Source: Anastatus disparis
Lineage: Eukaryota > Arthropoda > Insecta > Hymenoptera > Eupelmidae
Direction: 5' to 3'
Length of the DNA stretch: 64,000 bases
Assembly: GCA_017163975.1 (NCBI GenBank)
Contig: JAFFSR010000309.1
Coordinates: forward strand, 4,010,001 to 4,074,000
How positions within the stretch are numbered: the stretch's first letter is position 1; each line of letters opens with the position of its first letter. Of this stretch, positions 20,721-32,963 are shown one piece after another. The notes below the pieces were generated by a model. That model was not told the DNA's origin. It made no database searches and saw nothing but the letters and a program-made list of their open reading frames with translations. Position numbers and translations under genes: made by a program.

Positions 20721-21689
20721 CCTTGGGGCTCAAGATGTTGCTTATCGGTACGAGAAGCAACAAAAGAAACAATTTTAATGTAATAACAATTTTTCCAGTT
20801 ATTGATCAATTTACATAAATATCTTAAATCTATTTTAATATAAAAATATTTTAAATGAATGTCTTCATACAATTGTTCGATGTATTTTTCTATTATATAA
20901 TTGTTAAGTAATGTATGAGTATTGGTAATGGGATATATATATATATAAGGAAAATAGAAAATTCTTAAATTATATTGTTATTTCAAACTTGTAATATAGA
21001 TTGTCTTAAATTATTTGTAATTTTGCTTATAAATACTTTTAAATTGATTTAATTTATACATTTCAAAATTTCTTTACAAGTAAAGTTTTGTATTATAGCT
21101 TATGAGATATTTTATAGCAAAAATAACGAATAAAATGCTTTCTAGAAATAACTACTAAATAGTATAAAATAATATTCGATTTATCATGATAATTACAATT
21201 CTAATATATTTTTGTTCTTCAATTTTTTTTTTCTTTTCAATTGTATAAATAACAATCTGTTATAATTTATAGATTCTTATAATTGTTTAAAAATAAAATG
21301 AATATATAAGTGAATATTCATTCACTTCCCTCCCGGCTTAAGATGATTGCGCAGGTGACAACTAAGCAATATATAGAAAAATTTTCTAAATTCTAATTTT
21401 TAATGTTTTTACTTAATACATTAGATGTGGCTATAGATTATTTATTTATTTATTAAACCATAAGTAAAATCTTATACGAAGTATAGGTTACAATGGAAAT
21501 CCTTAAAGAGACAAAACTATTTTACCTAAACGTAAGTTTGGTACAAAATTAAAATAGCTAAATACATAAAAAGAAAGTTAAAACTAATTACAAATATGTA
21601 GATTATAGTTATTAATAATATGTGATTATAATTCACATTAAATATGATCCAGTTATAATAATGATCTACTATGATTCGTATAGAATTGT

Positions 21690-21726
<37 letters not shown>

Positions 21727-22663
21727 ATTTTCATGTATGTATAAATTATCGTAATTTATTTTAACATTTTTTAAAAGCTACAAGTTTTAAGAATATAATA
21801 AGAGATCTAACATGAGTAAAAGTAACTTTATTAGTAAGTTATTATTTCAATTTCTCAAAAATGTTCTGCTTTTGTCTGTAATTTGTGTAGTACTTTAACA
21901 TAAATCTGATTGAAACGTTAACTAATCAATTGTAATTTTTGTCTTTATTTTGACAAATATGTTCTCTAAATAATCTTAGAGTTTAGAATGAAAATTAAAC
22001 TATCTTCTCTCATTCTATATAAAACTTATAATAAAGTTCAATATTTCTTTTTTTCTTTACAAAAAAATTTTTTTCAAGTCTCGATAAAGACTTTTTTCTT
22101 TTTATTCTTGCAATACATTTTCTAAATAAGTTTAGAAGTTCAAATATTCATTTGAATATTGATTTATGTTGCATTGGGATGAAAGTATGTAACTTCCCCC
22201 CTTTTTTTTTTGTTTGTGTGAAAAATGAAATTAGTTTTACGAATACATGTCAGACAACATATGTTTGTATACTGAATAAATTCAGAGACAAAAGTAATTG
22301 ATTTATAAATAAAAAGTATAAAACAAAATATGCATTTATAAGTTTAATGATAGTTATAATAAAATGTTAGATTTCTTTTACAAGATGTTAATTTTGAATG
22401 AAAAATAAAGATGAAAGTATAGATAAAAAGATTGATATAAATAAAATTTTAAAGTTTAAATCTTATAATACAATATACGTTTTATAAATAGATAATATAT
22501 ATAATGATTTTACATATTTTATTAAATTATTAACTAACCTATTGATTTAAATTAATTGATTTAAATTTCTTAATATAGATTCCATTCATTATTTATCAAA
22601 TCAATTGATTTAGATGTAAATATTTCTTATTATTTAAAATGATTGATTTAAGTTAATAGACTC
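20721..22663. other. AT-rich stretch, no gene recognised
   Basis: Includes a 32-nt poly-T run (21691-21722). ORFs are short and stop-rich, and no reverse transcriptase or integrase motif is seen. Confidence 0.5.
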
Positions 22664-25600
22664 CCCACATAGCATGAAATATTTCAAAAAAAGATTACAT
22701 GAAATATTTCAGTAAAATATTAAATTAGTGATGAACAAATATTTCTTCGAAATATTACAGTTTAAGAATATGAAATAATTCATTGAAATATTTCTGTAAT
22801 ATTGCTGCAACATTTCATGTTTTATTCCAAAAAAATTTCTGAATCCAACACTGAAATATTTGAGAAATATTACTGAATTATTTCTTGAAATGTTTCACAT
22901 TAATATTTTACCAATCTTTCAAGAAACGTTGCATGAAATATTCCTGTAATATTGAAGGAATATTTCATGTTTTATTCCAAACTATTTTTGAATCCAACAC
23001 TGAAATATTTGAGAAAGGTTACTAGATTATTTCTTGAAATGTTTCAGATCAATATTTCGCCAATCTTTCAAGAAACATTGCATGAAATATTCCTGTAATA
23101 TTGAAGGAATATTTCATGTTTTATTCCAAACAATTTTTGAATCCAACACTGAAATATTTGAGAAAAATTACTAGATTATTTATTGAAATGTTTCACATTA
23201 ATATTTCACCAATCTTTCAAGAAACATTGCATGAAATATTCCTCTAATATTGAAGGAATATTTCATGTTTTATTCCAAACAATTTTTGAATCCAACACTG
23301 AAATATTTGAGAAAGGTTACTAGATTATTTCTTGAAATGTTTACGATCCATATTTCGCCAATCTTTCAAGAAACATTGCATGAAATATTCCTGTAATATT
23401 GAAGGAATATTTCATGTTTTATTCCAAACTATTTTTGAATCCAATACTGAAATATTTGAGAAAAATTACTAGATTATTTATTGAAATGTTTCACATTAAT
23501 ATTTCACCAATCTTTCAAGAAACATTGCATGAAATATTCCTCTAATATTGAAGGAATATTTCATGTTTTATTCCAAACAATTTTTGAATCCAACACTGAA
23601 ATATTTGAGAAAGGTTACTAGATTATTTCTTGAAATGTTTACGATCAATATTTCGCCAATCTTTCAAGAAACATTGCATGAAATATTCCTGTAATATTGA
23701 AGGAATATTTCATGTTTTATTCCAAACTATTTTTGAATCCAATACTGAAATATTTGAGAAAAATTACTAGATTATTTATTGAAATGTTTCACATTAATAT
23801 TTCACCAATCTTTCAAGAAACATTGCATGAAATATTCCTCTAATATTGAAGGAATATTTCATGTTTTATTCCAAACAATTTTTGAATCCAACACTGAAAT
23901 ATTTGAGAAAGGTTACTAGATTATTTCTTGAAATGTTTACGATCAATATTTCGCCAATCTTTCAAGAAAAATTGCATGAAATATTCCTGTAATATTGAAG
24001 GAATATTTCATGTTTTATTCCAAACTATTTTTGAATCCAACACTGAAATACTTGAGAAAGTTTACTAGATTATTTCTTGAAATGTTTCAGATCAATATTT
24101 CGCCAATCTTTCAAGAAACATTGTATGAAATATTCCTGTAATATTGAAGGAATATTTCATGTTTTATTCCAAACTATTTTTAGATCTAACACCGAAATAT
24201 TCGAGAAATATTACTAAATTATTTCTTGAAATGTTTCAAATCAATATTTCGCAAATCTTTCAAGAAACATTTCATGAAATATTTCTGTAATATTGAAGGA
24301 ACATTTCATGTTTTATTTCGAAAAATTTTTCAATCCAACACTAAAATATTCAAAAAATATTGTTACATTATTTCTTGAAATGTTTCAAATCAATATTTCG
24401 CAAATCTTTCAAGAAACATTTCATGAAATATTTCTGTTATATTTAAAAAACATTTCATGAAGTATTTAAAAAAATGTATGAACATAACACTGAAATATCG
24501 AAGAAATATTGCTGCACTATTTCTTAAAATATTTCAAATCAATAATGCGCAAATTTTTCAAGAAATATTTCTGTTATATTTAAAAAACATTTCATGAAGT
24601 ATTTGAAAAAATGTATGAACATAACACTGAAATATCGAAGAAATGTTGCTGCACTATTTCTTAAAATATTTCAAATCAATAATGCGCAAATTTTTCAAGA
24701 AATATTTCATGAAATATTTCTGTCAAATTCCAGAAATATTTCATGGAGTATTCCGAAAAATTTATGAATATAACAGTGAAATATTGGAGAAATATAGTTT
24801 AAATATTTGTAGTTCTCTCGCGTTTGTAGCAATTCTTCCATCTTGCCAGCAGGTGGCTACTTGATTATATTTTCATGTGATCGTAAATGTGGTTGGCAAA
24901 CTCTCGCAAGTGGTGGGACGCTCTCTCGTTTAGTATATAAGACCGAAAATTCTTGATACAAATAAATAAGCGCTTAAATTATAAATAACAAATAAATGTA
25001 TAAGTATCTAATATGGTTTGAGATGCAACTCTTACAAAATCAAAAATAATATCTGATAGAATTTTTCATCAATATTACAAATCAGTATTTCATGAAAGAT
25101 TCCAAAAATATTTCCGAAAGGGTTAATAATCCTCTATGAATACTTTAGTTAAACTGATGGGCAATCTTTCAACAATATAACATATCAATATTACATGAAA
25201 GATTTCTGAAATATTTCCGAAACATTTTTTGAGAGATTCATAATTTTTTATGAATCCTTCAATAACATATTTTAGCAATCTTTCAACAATGTTACAAAGC
25301 AATATTTCATGAAAGATTTTAGAAATATTTCAGAAACATTTCTTGTAGATTCATAATCTTTTATGAATCCTTTAATAAAATATTTCTGCAATCTTTCAAC
25401 AATGTTACAAAGCAATATTTCATGAAAGATTTTAGAAATATTTCAGAAACCTTTCTTGAAAGATTCATAATCTTTTATGAATCCTTTAATAAAATATTTC
25501 TGCAATCTTTCAACAATCTTACAAATCAACATTTCATGAAAGATTTCAGAAATATTTCAGAAACATTTCTTGAAAGATTCATAATCTCACATGAATCTTG

Positions 25601-25820
25601 CGGTCAAATATTGCTACAATCTTTCAACAATATTACAAATTAATATTTTACAAAATAATGAAAGAATGTTACAGAAACATTACATGAAATATTTCAAATC
25701 AATCTTCTAGAAGGACATATCAATATTTCAGAAATATTTCTTATCAATATTTCTGTTTTATTCCGAATCTTTCAATGAAATATTTCAGAAATATTTCAGA
25801 AATATTTCATGCTATGTGGG
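22664..25820. mobile_element. Repeat-filled non-autonomous element with CCCACATAGCATG ends
   Basis: The ends are inverted: CCCACATAGCATGAAATATT at 22664 and its complement ending GCTATGTGGG at 25820. The left half is a tandem array of about 149-bp units (22930-24250), then diverged units. The core at 24815-24960 contains CTTGCCAGCAGGTGGCTACT and CTCTCGCAAGTGGTGGGA. The right half has 115-bp units with CTTTCAACAATNTTACAAA (25150-25640). No ORF of note. Flanking duplications are not clear. Superfamily unknown. Confidence 0.7.
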
Positions 25821-26070
25821 TCCTTAAATAAAAAATCTGTGAATTTTCAAGCCACATTTTGAAAACTTACAGATTCCTCGTATTTTATAAAAATTGTTTA
25901 TCAATGAAAAATTAATAATATGTACAAATAGATACAAGATGAATGAATTAGCACGTAACTAGAAAAGATTATAGAAATTAAAAAATCTTTAACATTTTAA
26001 ATATTCCTGAAAAAGAGAAAAAGATATCAGATTTTTTTCTAAAATATTTATAATTTTTTTTCATGATATA

Positions 26071-26434
26071 TTAAGGTAGTCCCGTCATCAGCTATAGTTT
26101 GCTAATCGTAAAAATTAAAAAAACGTATAATCTTTTGAAACTTGCAACAATGTTAGTTTTTATTTCAAATATTATCTCCGAAAAATTTCAGCTTGCTTTG
26201 CCGACTGTTTTTCTACAATATACGTACTTGAAATTTATCTTTTTATTACTATGAAACCTGAAATTATCGAACTTTGAATGATATTATCTTAAAAAAATAA
26301 TCGGTAAGGCTACCTGAAATTTTACATGAATGATATATGAAATAAAAACTTTTTTTGGTGAAGGTTTCAAAAAATTATACGTTTTTTTTATTTTTACGAA
26401 CAACAAACTATACCTGACGACGGGACCACCTTAA
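26071..26434. mobile_element. TTAA-flanked MITE, 364 bp
   Basis: Ends are TTAAGGTAGTCCCGTC and GACGGGACCACCTTAA. Subterminal ATAGTTTG and CAAACTAT also pair. There is no coding sequence. The GGT(G/A)GT terminus links it to 27710-28180 and to the larger transposase-bearing element at 37255. Confidence 0.85.
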
Positions 26435-26536
26435 TAAGTATCAAATATGGTTCTCATTTGTTTGATCTTATTTGGTAAAATATCAGTGTATTTAAATATA
26501 TTATTATCAATTTTTTTACTGATTATATCTTGTTGA

Positions 26537-28364
26537 TTAAGTGTAAGTGTGATATAGTTGAGATATTTTAAAACATATTTTATTATCTAATTGATCTTGT
26601 TTTATTTCGATGATATTAGTTTGTTCGATATTTTTATCAAATATTATTTTATATTGATTTTTATTTAAATTATTAAAGCTTATTGGTATTTTCAAAAATT
26701 TATTATTTTCGTCTAGAAAATCATCTTTGAAATTTATGAGTACTTCCGATACATTAATTTTGGTAGTGAGTTTGGCTTCACTTTTATATACTTGTATTAA
26801 TTCATTTAGAGCTGGTATCCTTGTATCATTTAGATTATTTAGTTCTGATGTATGACTTTCGATTGCATAACATTTTTCTGCTAATGTAATATTATGAACA
26901 TTGAATATGTTACTTTCGTTATAGATTACTAGTTCTTTTTCGAAAAAACACTGTTTCGTTATTATTTTAGGATTAATTAGTTCTGTTGTCAAATTTTCGG
27001 TAATATTTTCATATTTTACGCAATCAATTTTTAATGGAATAATGTTATCGAAAATTATTTCTGATTCTTTTGCAAATTTTTCACATAATGTATTAAGAAT
27101 TGTGTATTTTTTAAATTCATTTTGTTTGAAATCGTTTGTGAGCAATTTTTGATTTTCTACACAACTTATTATTTTTGTATCATTTATAGTTAGAACAAAT
27201 GAACGCATTATTTCGAAATCTTTTGGAATTTGGTGTATTATAATTTGATTACTCTGTAATTTTTCGGTTTTGTCAGATTCAATTAGAGTGCATTCAAATT
27301 CTTCTGTTTTTATAAAATTAATATGAAGTTCATTATATTTCACTTCATTAGTGATTTTATTGATAAAGTAGTTTCAGCTTGAAAATGTTCGTGATTTTTT
27401 TCTATGTTTATTTTTTTGTTATCCTCTTTTTCATTAATTTCTGCATTTCTTATGTCAAAAAGTGTGAGTGTTTTATCATCAATAATTGAATCGTCCAATA
27501 TATGTGATTTAGGTTCTGTGGTTTTATGTGATATAGTTTTTTGTTCATTACAGGATGTATTATTATATAACTCTGCATGTAAATCATACAATTTCTTGCA
27601 ATTTTCTCTCGTATGACCTTTTATTTCACAAAATAAATAAAAATTTTTGTTTTCAGAGAAATCGTTTTGATATATAACATTTAATATTTTTATAAAGTCA
27701 TCTATGTTGTTAAGGTGGTTCGTGCGGTAAGAGAGAGAAAGCTAGCTGTGAGAAAAAGAGATAGCGCTCACATGACCCAGTTGCGCATGCGCAGCAACGT
27801 AAATGTGAACGAAATATGCATCGTTTATCTAATAATTACATTTTCAAAACACTTTATCTCTTTAATAAAACGATGAATTTACGTGAATCTTGTTGGAAAA
27901 TGTTTATTATTAGTTCCTTTATATATGTTTAAATTTTCAATTACAATTTGGATGTAGTTTATGAGATATTGCGATTAACAGCTACGAAATGTAAAAATTC
28001 CAATATATATATAGATATACTTCCAATGTAATTTGTAAAACTTTGAACATCGATTAATCAAAAACGAAACGATGAAATGTTCTGAAATTTTAATATGATA
28101 TTCACATTGCCTTCATTGAACTATACCTACAATTTCAAGAATATCTTGAAAAAACACTTCAGTCGCACGAACCACCTTAATTTCTGCAGAATTAATAAAA
28201 GAGCTAATGTAACCTTTTAGTTTCGATTTTGCAGTCAGAAGAAGTTTTATTTTATCTTGTGCTAAGCTTCTTGCTAATTCCATTTTATCAATATATTCTT
28301 CAGGTAATATATTTTTACCATCGAATTCTGGTAAAAGTTCAAACAAATAATCATCATAATCCAT
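26537..28364 (-). pseudogene. Gag-like ORF of unknown retroelement, interrupted by a MITE
   Basis: It starts MDYDDYLFELLPEFDGKN (28364) with a helical region like the first part of a retroelement Gag. A TTAA MITE (27710-28180) interrupts it, and the same frame resumes beyond. There follows a degenerate zinc knuckle (LFCEIKGHTRENC, first Cys lacking) at about 27625-27590. A further frame break lies near 27345; the last 268 codons are open but show no motif I recognise. No protease, RT or integrase follows. The flanking 0.6-kb direct repeats may be its LTRs. Confidence 0.5.
27710..28180. mobile_element. TTAA-flanked MITE inside gag-like ORF, 471 bp
   Basis: Ends are TTAAGGTGGTTCGTGCG and CGCACGAACCACCTTAA. 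The host frame is consistent on both sides when one TTAA is counted, so the insertion duplicated only TTAA. No coding sequence. It shares the terminal GGTGGTTCG with the element at 37255-41561. Confidence 0.9.
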
Positions 28365-29103
28365 TATGATTTTTCATATCTTAATTTCTTGTAAAGGGAA
28401 TTTTTTTTATTTAATTAGGATATTACTAAGTAAATGTGTGATATGATGTTAATATGCAAATGTTATTATAGATACTTTTATTATTCATCAATATTAAATG
28501 ATCCATGTTATATCAAAAATGTTTAAATGATCTTTTTGATATTTAGTATAAACTCGTTATTAATCATAAAAATTGTTATAAATATTGCTGATTATACTGT
28601 TTATAACTATATTTTTAAACATAGAATATTTTGAATGTTATTTAATAAATTTCTTTGAAACTAACCTACTATACTTGCATAAAAACTAAGAATATTATTG
28701 ATGTGTTTTAAATTTTTATAATGACCTACTGCTGTTGTTAATATACGAAAACCGTATCGAAAAATTTTTCGCTGAGTTTGTACTTTTACGAGTTCGATAC
28801 ACTTTGTAATATTTTGATGATTATTGTCTGCTTTTTTTTGCAGTTTGTTTATTTTATTATTTTTTACTATACTATTATCTTTAATTATAAATTATTAATA
28901 TTGATAATGTATCAAATTTGAATTAAATTTAGTAATATAGATTGGATTATTGTTAATTAATTAAAGAAATCGTAATAAATTTAATAATGCTTATTTTAAC
29001 TCTATAACGTGTATTGTTATAAAACTTAAATAGTTTACTAGTATACTATTAAATGTTAATATTAATAATTATTAGTTTAATAACAAAAATTTATAGTATT
29101 TTC
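28365..29103. other. AT-rich stretch, nothing recognised
   Basis: No ORF with motifs, no clear repeat structure. Confidence 0.5.
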
Positions 29104-30852
29104 TTACCCTGGTAACACAATCTGTTGCAAGCACGATTGCTCAGAACTTGCGTGGTCTGTTTCCACATTTTAATGCATATCTGCTGAAATTTAATTGCGA
29201 CTGAAACGTGCGTCAGATTTGTAACAGATTGCCAATTAAAACGTGCGATTCTAAAATAAGAATAAACATGCAAACTTGCAGCAGAATTGAAGCAGTCTTC
29301 CGTAAGAATCTTACAGCAGCACTTTACTCCAGAATTACATAAGAATGACATAAGTTGAGCGCAATCATATGACGAGAATAAACACGTAAACTTGTAGCAG
29401 AATCGAAGCAGTCTTTAGTAAGAATCTTGCAGCAGCACAGTTTATAGAATTTCAAAGTTAATTAATAGTTCAAAAATTGAAGTCACTTTATAGAATAAAG
29501 ATAATACATTGTATTTTAATAAAAAATTTTCATTGTGAATATTATTAACATTTAACGAACGAGAACATGTTCATAAGAGTTGTTGACAGATTTTAAAAAA
29601 GCAAATGTTGAATTTAAAAATTATAATTTATAATTTAATGAAAATATAATAATTTATAATTGCGATACATTTAATGCATTTCGTTAAACTTTGCGTGTTC
29701 TTACTACCAATGCCTACACCTATAGGCACATATTGGCTAAAAGAAAAAAAAAGAAACGCAAAAAATAATCAACATATATACACAAAGGGGTGGGCGCTGA
29801 TGTTATAGTATAAAATTATATACATGTAGACATTGGGGAGAAGAAAGGAGACCATTGCAGCCAACTGTCAAATATGAAAAACGTAGATAAAAAAATTTTA
29901 TAATATCTAAGAAAAGTTTTAAATAAATTTCTATCAGTAAAAGATGATAAATATTTTGGTTTTACTTTCATACGTAATTCTGTAGTAAAGTTTTGTCGCA
30001 AAATTCTTATGCGAGATAGCTTCAAGTATGCTGCATGCTCGCGTGATTATTCTTATGATAAGATTGCATTTAACTTTTGTCCTTCTGATGTAATTTTAGC
30101 GCAAATCTGCTGCATGATTCTCACCTAAAACTGCTTCAATTCTGCTGTACATTTACGTGTTTATTCTCATCATTAAATTACACTTAACTTTTGTCATATT
30201 TATGTAATTCAGGGGTAAAGTGCTGCTGCAAGATTCTTACGGAAGACTGCTTCGATTCTGCTACAAGTTTACGTGTTTATTTTCGTAACATAATTGCACT
30301 TAACTTGTGTCATTCTTATGTAATTCTGGGGTAAAGTGCTGCTGCAAGATTCTTACGGAAGACTGATTTGATTCTGCTGCAAGTTTGCATGTTTATTCTC
30401 GTCATATAATTCCACTTAACTTTTGTCATTCTTATGTAAATCTGAGGTAAAGTGCTGCTGCAAGTTTCTGATGCAAGACTGTTTCGATTCTGTTATATGC
30501 TTGTGTACTTATTACGATTCGCAGAACAGTACTTGACAATTTGCAATTCTTACGTAATTGTGCTGCAAAACTTTGTCGGGAATTATTTACTCGATTTCGT
30601 TGCTAGTGTCTGTAATAAGTTTTTTCCGCAAGTTTACTGCAAAATATCTTCAAGATTCTGGGCATTCTTTCCGTTCCGTAGATCGCACTTTCTCTCTGCC
30701 AGAAACGTGCAATTCTGTTGCACTTATCTGTTGTAATTTCTGTTCATAAAAAACCCTATGAAATGCGAAAACAGACAGCACATGTTCTGCTGCAAGTTTT
30801 TGATTTTCAAGAAAATTGCAGCAAAATTGCGTTGACCATGTTACCAGGGTAA
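29104..30852. mobile_element. Foldback element with inverted tandem-repeat arms, 1.75 kb
   Basis: Ends are TTACCCTGGTAACA and TGTTACCAGGGTAA. Each arm has repeated units of about 115 bp containing AAGTGCTGCTGCAAGATTCT, in minus orientation on the left (29230-29450) and plus on the right (30060-30500), so the arms can pair. The centre (about 29460-30030) is unique. There is no transposase. The target duplication is uncertain; TAGTATTTT occurs at 29093 and again at 30896. Confidence 0.7.
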
Positions 30853-32288
30853 CTTAATATTGCTTAATAGCAATTTTTGTTGACCGTGAATTTTAGTATT
30901 TTTTAAATGTGTCACTTTTGCTAATTTAGTTATTTTTACTTATGTAGTACTTTTGAATTTATTTTTTATGTATTGATATATAGATTTTATTTATATATTA
31001 AATATATTTTAAAATTTGTTTCAATATTTGTATTTGTATTTTATTTTATAGTATGAATAGCATTCTGTGTAAATTGTATATTTTGATTCAATGATTATTA
31101 TTTGCACTTTTATTTATTTTTAATATATTTTAATTAAATTCCTTTTTTATTTGTTTCTGTTAGGTTAAAACAATGAGCAGATACGATTTATACAGAAACA
31201 CTTTATTTAACATACAAAGAGATTCTAATTTACTTAATACAGAATAAAGCTCTTTTACAATATTACAGAGATCTTTACTCTTCAAGTATCGCAACGGAAG
31301 TGAGCGCGCACATGCCACGAGGCAGGAGCAATAATATAGCGCGTTAACAAAACTTACATGAGTATAATACATCAGGAGTATAATACAGAAGCGCTAAATA
31401 CGAATATTGATTATCCTATTACTAACAGTTTCATATATTATTTTTGTTTATTTATCGATGCACTTTGTATTTCATATTTTGTATATAATATTTATTTTAG
31501 ATTGCACTTTATTATTTTATTTATTTATTTATTTATTTATGTACTTTTATTTGATTTATCAATATTATTTATGCGCTTATATTTTATTATATTATTTATT
31601 TTATTTACTTTATATGATATGCGCTTTGAATATATTTATTTATTTATTCGATATATTTATCTCTTTATTTGATTGCACTTGTATATTATATTTTATTTTT
31701 ATTATATTTGAATTATTTATGCACTTTGTATATTTTATTTCATTTATTTAATTTCACTTTATTTATTTTATTTGTTTGCACTTTATATTTTATTTCATTT
31801 ATGTATATTCACTTCATATATTTTATTTTATTTATGTATTTTCACTTTATATCATTTATTTTATATATTTGCACTTTATGTTTTATTTCATTTATATATT
31901 TTATTTTATTTATTTATTTTCACTTTATATGATTTATTTTATATATTTGCACTTAATATTGCTTTTGAATTTATTTAATTGCCTACTTTTATATATATAT
32001 TTGTTATTTCTCACTTTTGATTGAATATTATATTTTTATACTAATAATCTTTAAGTATATTTAACACGATCCTTCAATTAAAAATTTGTACCGGAACCAA
32101 AATGTTAAGTCCTGGCTTTACACCAGGACGGAGTTAATGATTGATTATGTTGTTGATATGAGGAAAATATATTTTATTATAATATTAAATAAAAGAACAA
32201 AGTTTAATTTTAAAATATTTAATTTGAAAGTTAAGTCTAGTGATAGAAAAGCTCTACCAATTTTAATTGTTATGAATCGTTCTCACGA
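30853..32288. repeat. AT-rich low-complexity DNA
   Basis: From about 31430 to 31980 it consists of degenerate TTTATTTATTTTCACTTTAT units. Several overlapping Phe/Tyr/Leu-rich frames here mimic membrane proteins but repeat in all three frames and are not genes. At 32091 a TTAAGTCCTGGC...GCCAGGAC-like hairpin lies upstream of the direct repeat. Confidence 0.65.
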
Positions 32289-32925
32289 TTAAATATACTT
32301 GAATTGAAATAATGTAGATCAAAATATAATTGTAAGAATCTTACCTTGATTCAGCTAAGTAGATACAGGCAGACAGTAAATAAGTACACTTGATTTAATA
32401 TTTTAATTATAGTGATTTTATTTGTTACTTTTATAATAAACTGAATATAGTGCGCGAATATTTGAATAATTTTATAGTGCGAGGAATATAGTTATAATAA
32501 TTGTATCTTTGAAGTGCTTGTAGAAATTCTTTGATAAAGTGCTTTGAAAAAGTGTCTGCTTTGAAGTGCTTATTGAAGTGCTCCTTTTTCCTGATTTGAT
32601 CTGTCTTTTTATATTGATGATCCCTGCCTTGTTTAAGAATGATTGTTTTATAATTTGAAATTTTGAATTGATGTCAATCGATGGAGCAATGCTTATTATG
32701 CATTTTGATGCTTATTGAATGATATGGTTAACGTGGTAAATCTGGTTCATGTAGTCTTCGTAATTGTACTTATTTTATTGATTCTGAAAATCGCATTGCA
32801 CTTCGTTTCTTAACAAATGACTTACTTTTACAATATACTTGCTAAGGTTAATTAGCTGATTGATCAATAACTGCATATTTTTGGAATGATAAATTTTGAA
32901 ATAAAAGATACGTCGTGACGTAACA
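32289..32925 (-). repeat. Direct repeat copy 2 (possible 5' LTR, minus orientation)
   Basis: 637 bp matching 20103-20720. If extended to 32268 it has LTR-style ends on the minus strand (TGTTACG...CATAACA). The copia element is inserted just beyond it. Confidence 0.5.
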
Positions 32926-32963
32926 ATTATATAAGTAAATTATAATCAAATTCATTTTGAAAT

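Noticed and set aside
22930..24250. CRISPR-like array
   Set aside because: Units are contiguous tandem repeats of about 149 bp with no unique spacers, in a eukaryotic context.
31358..32024. Overlapping membrane-protein genes
   Set aside because: Phe/Tyr/Leu-rich frames appear in several phases of TTTATTTATTTT low-complexity DNA.
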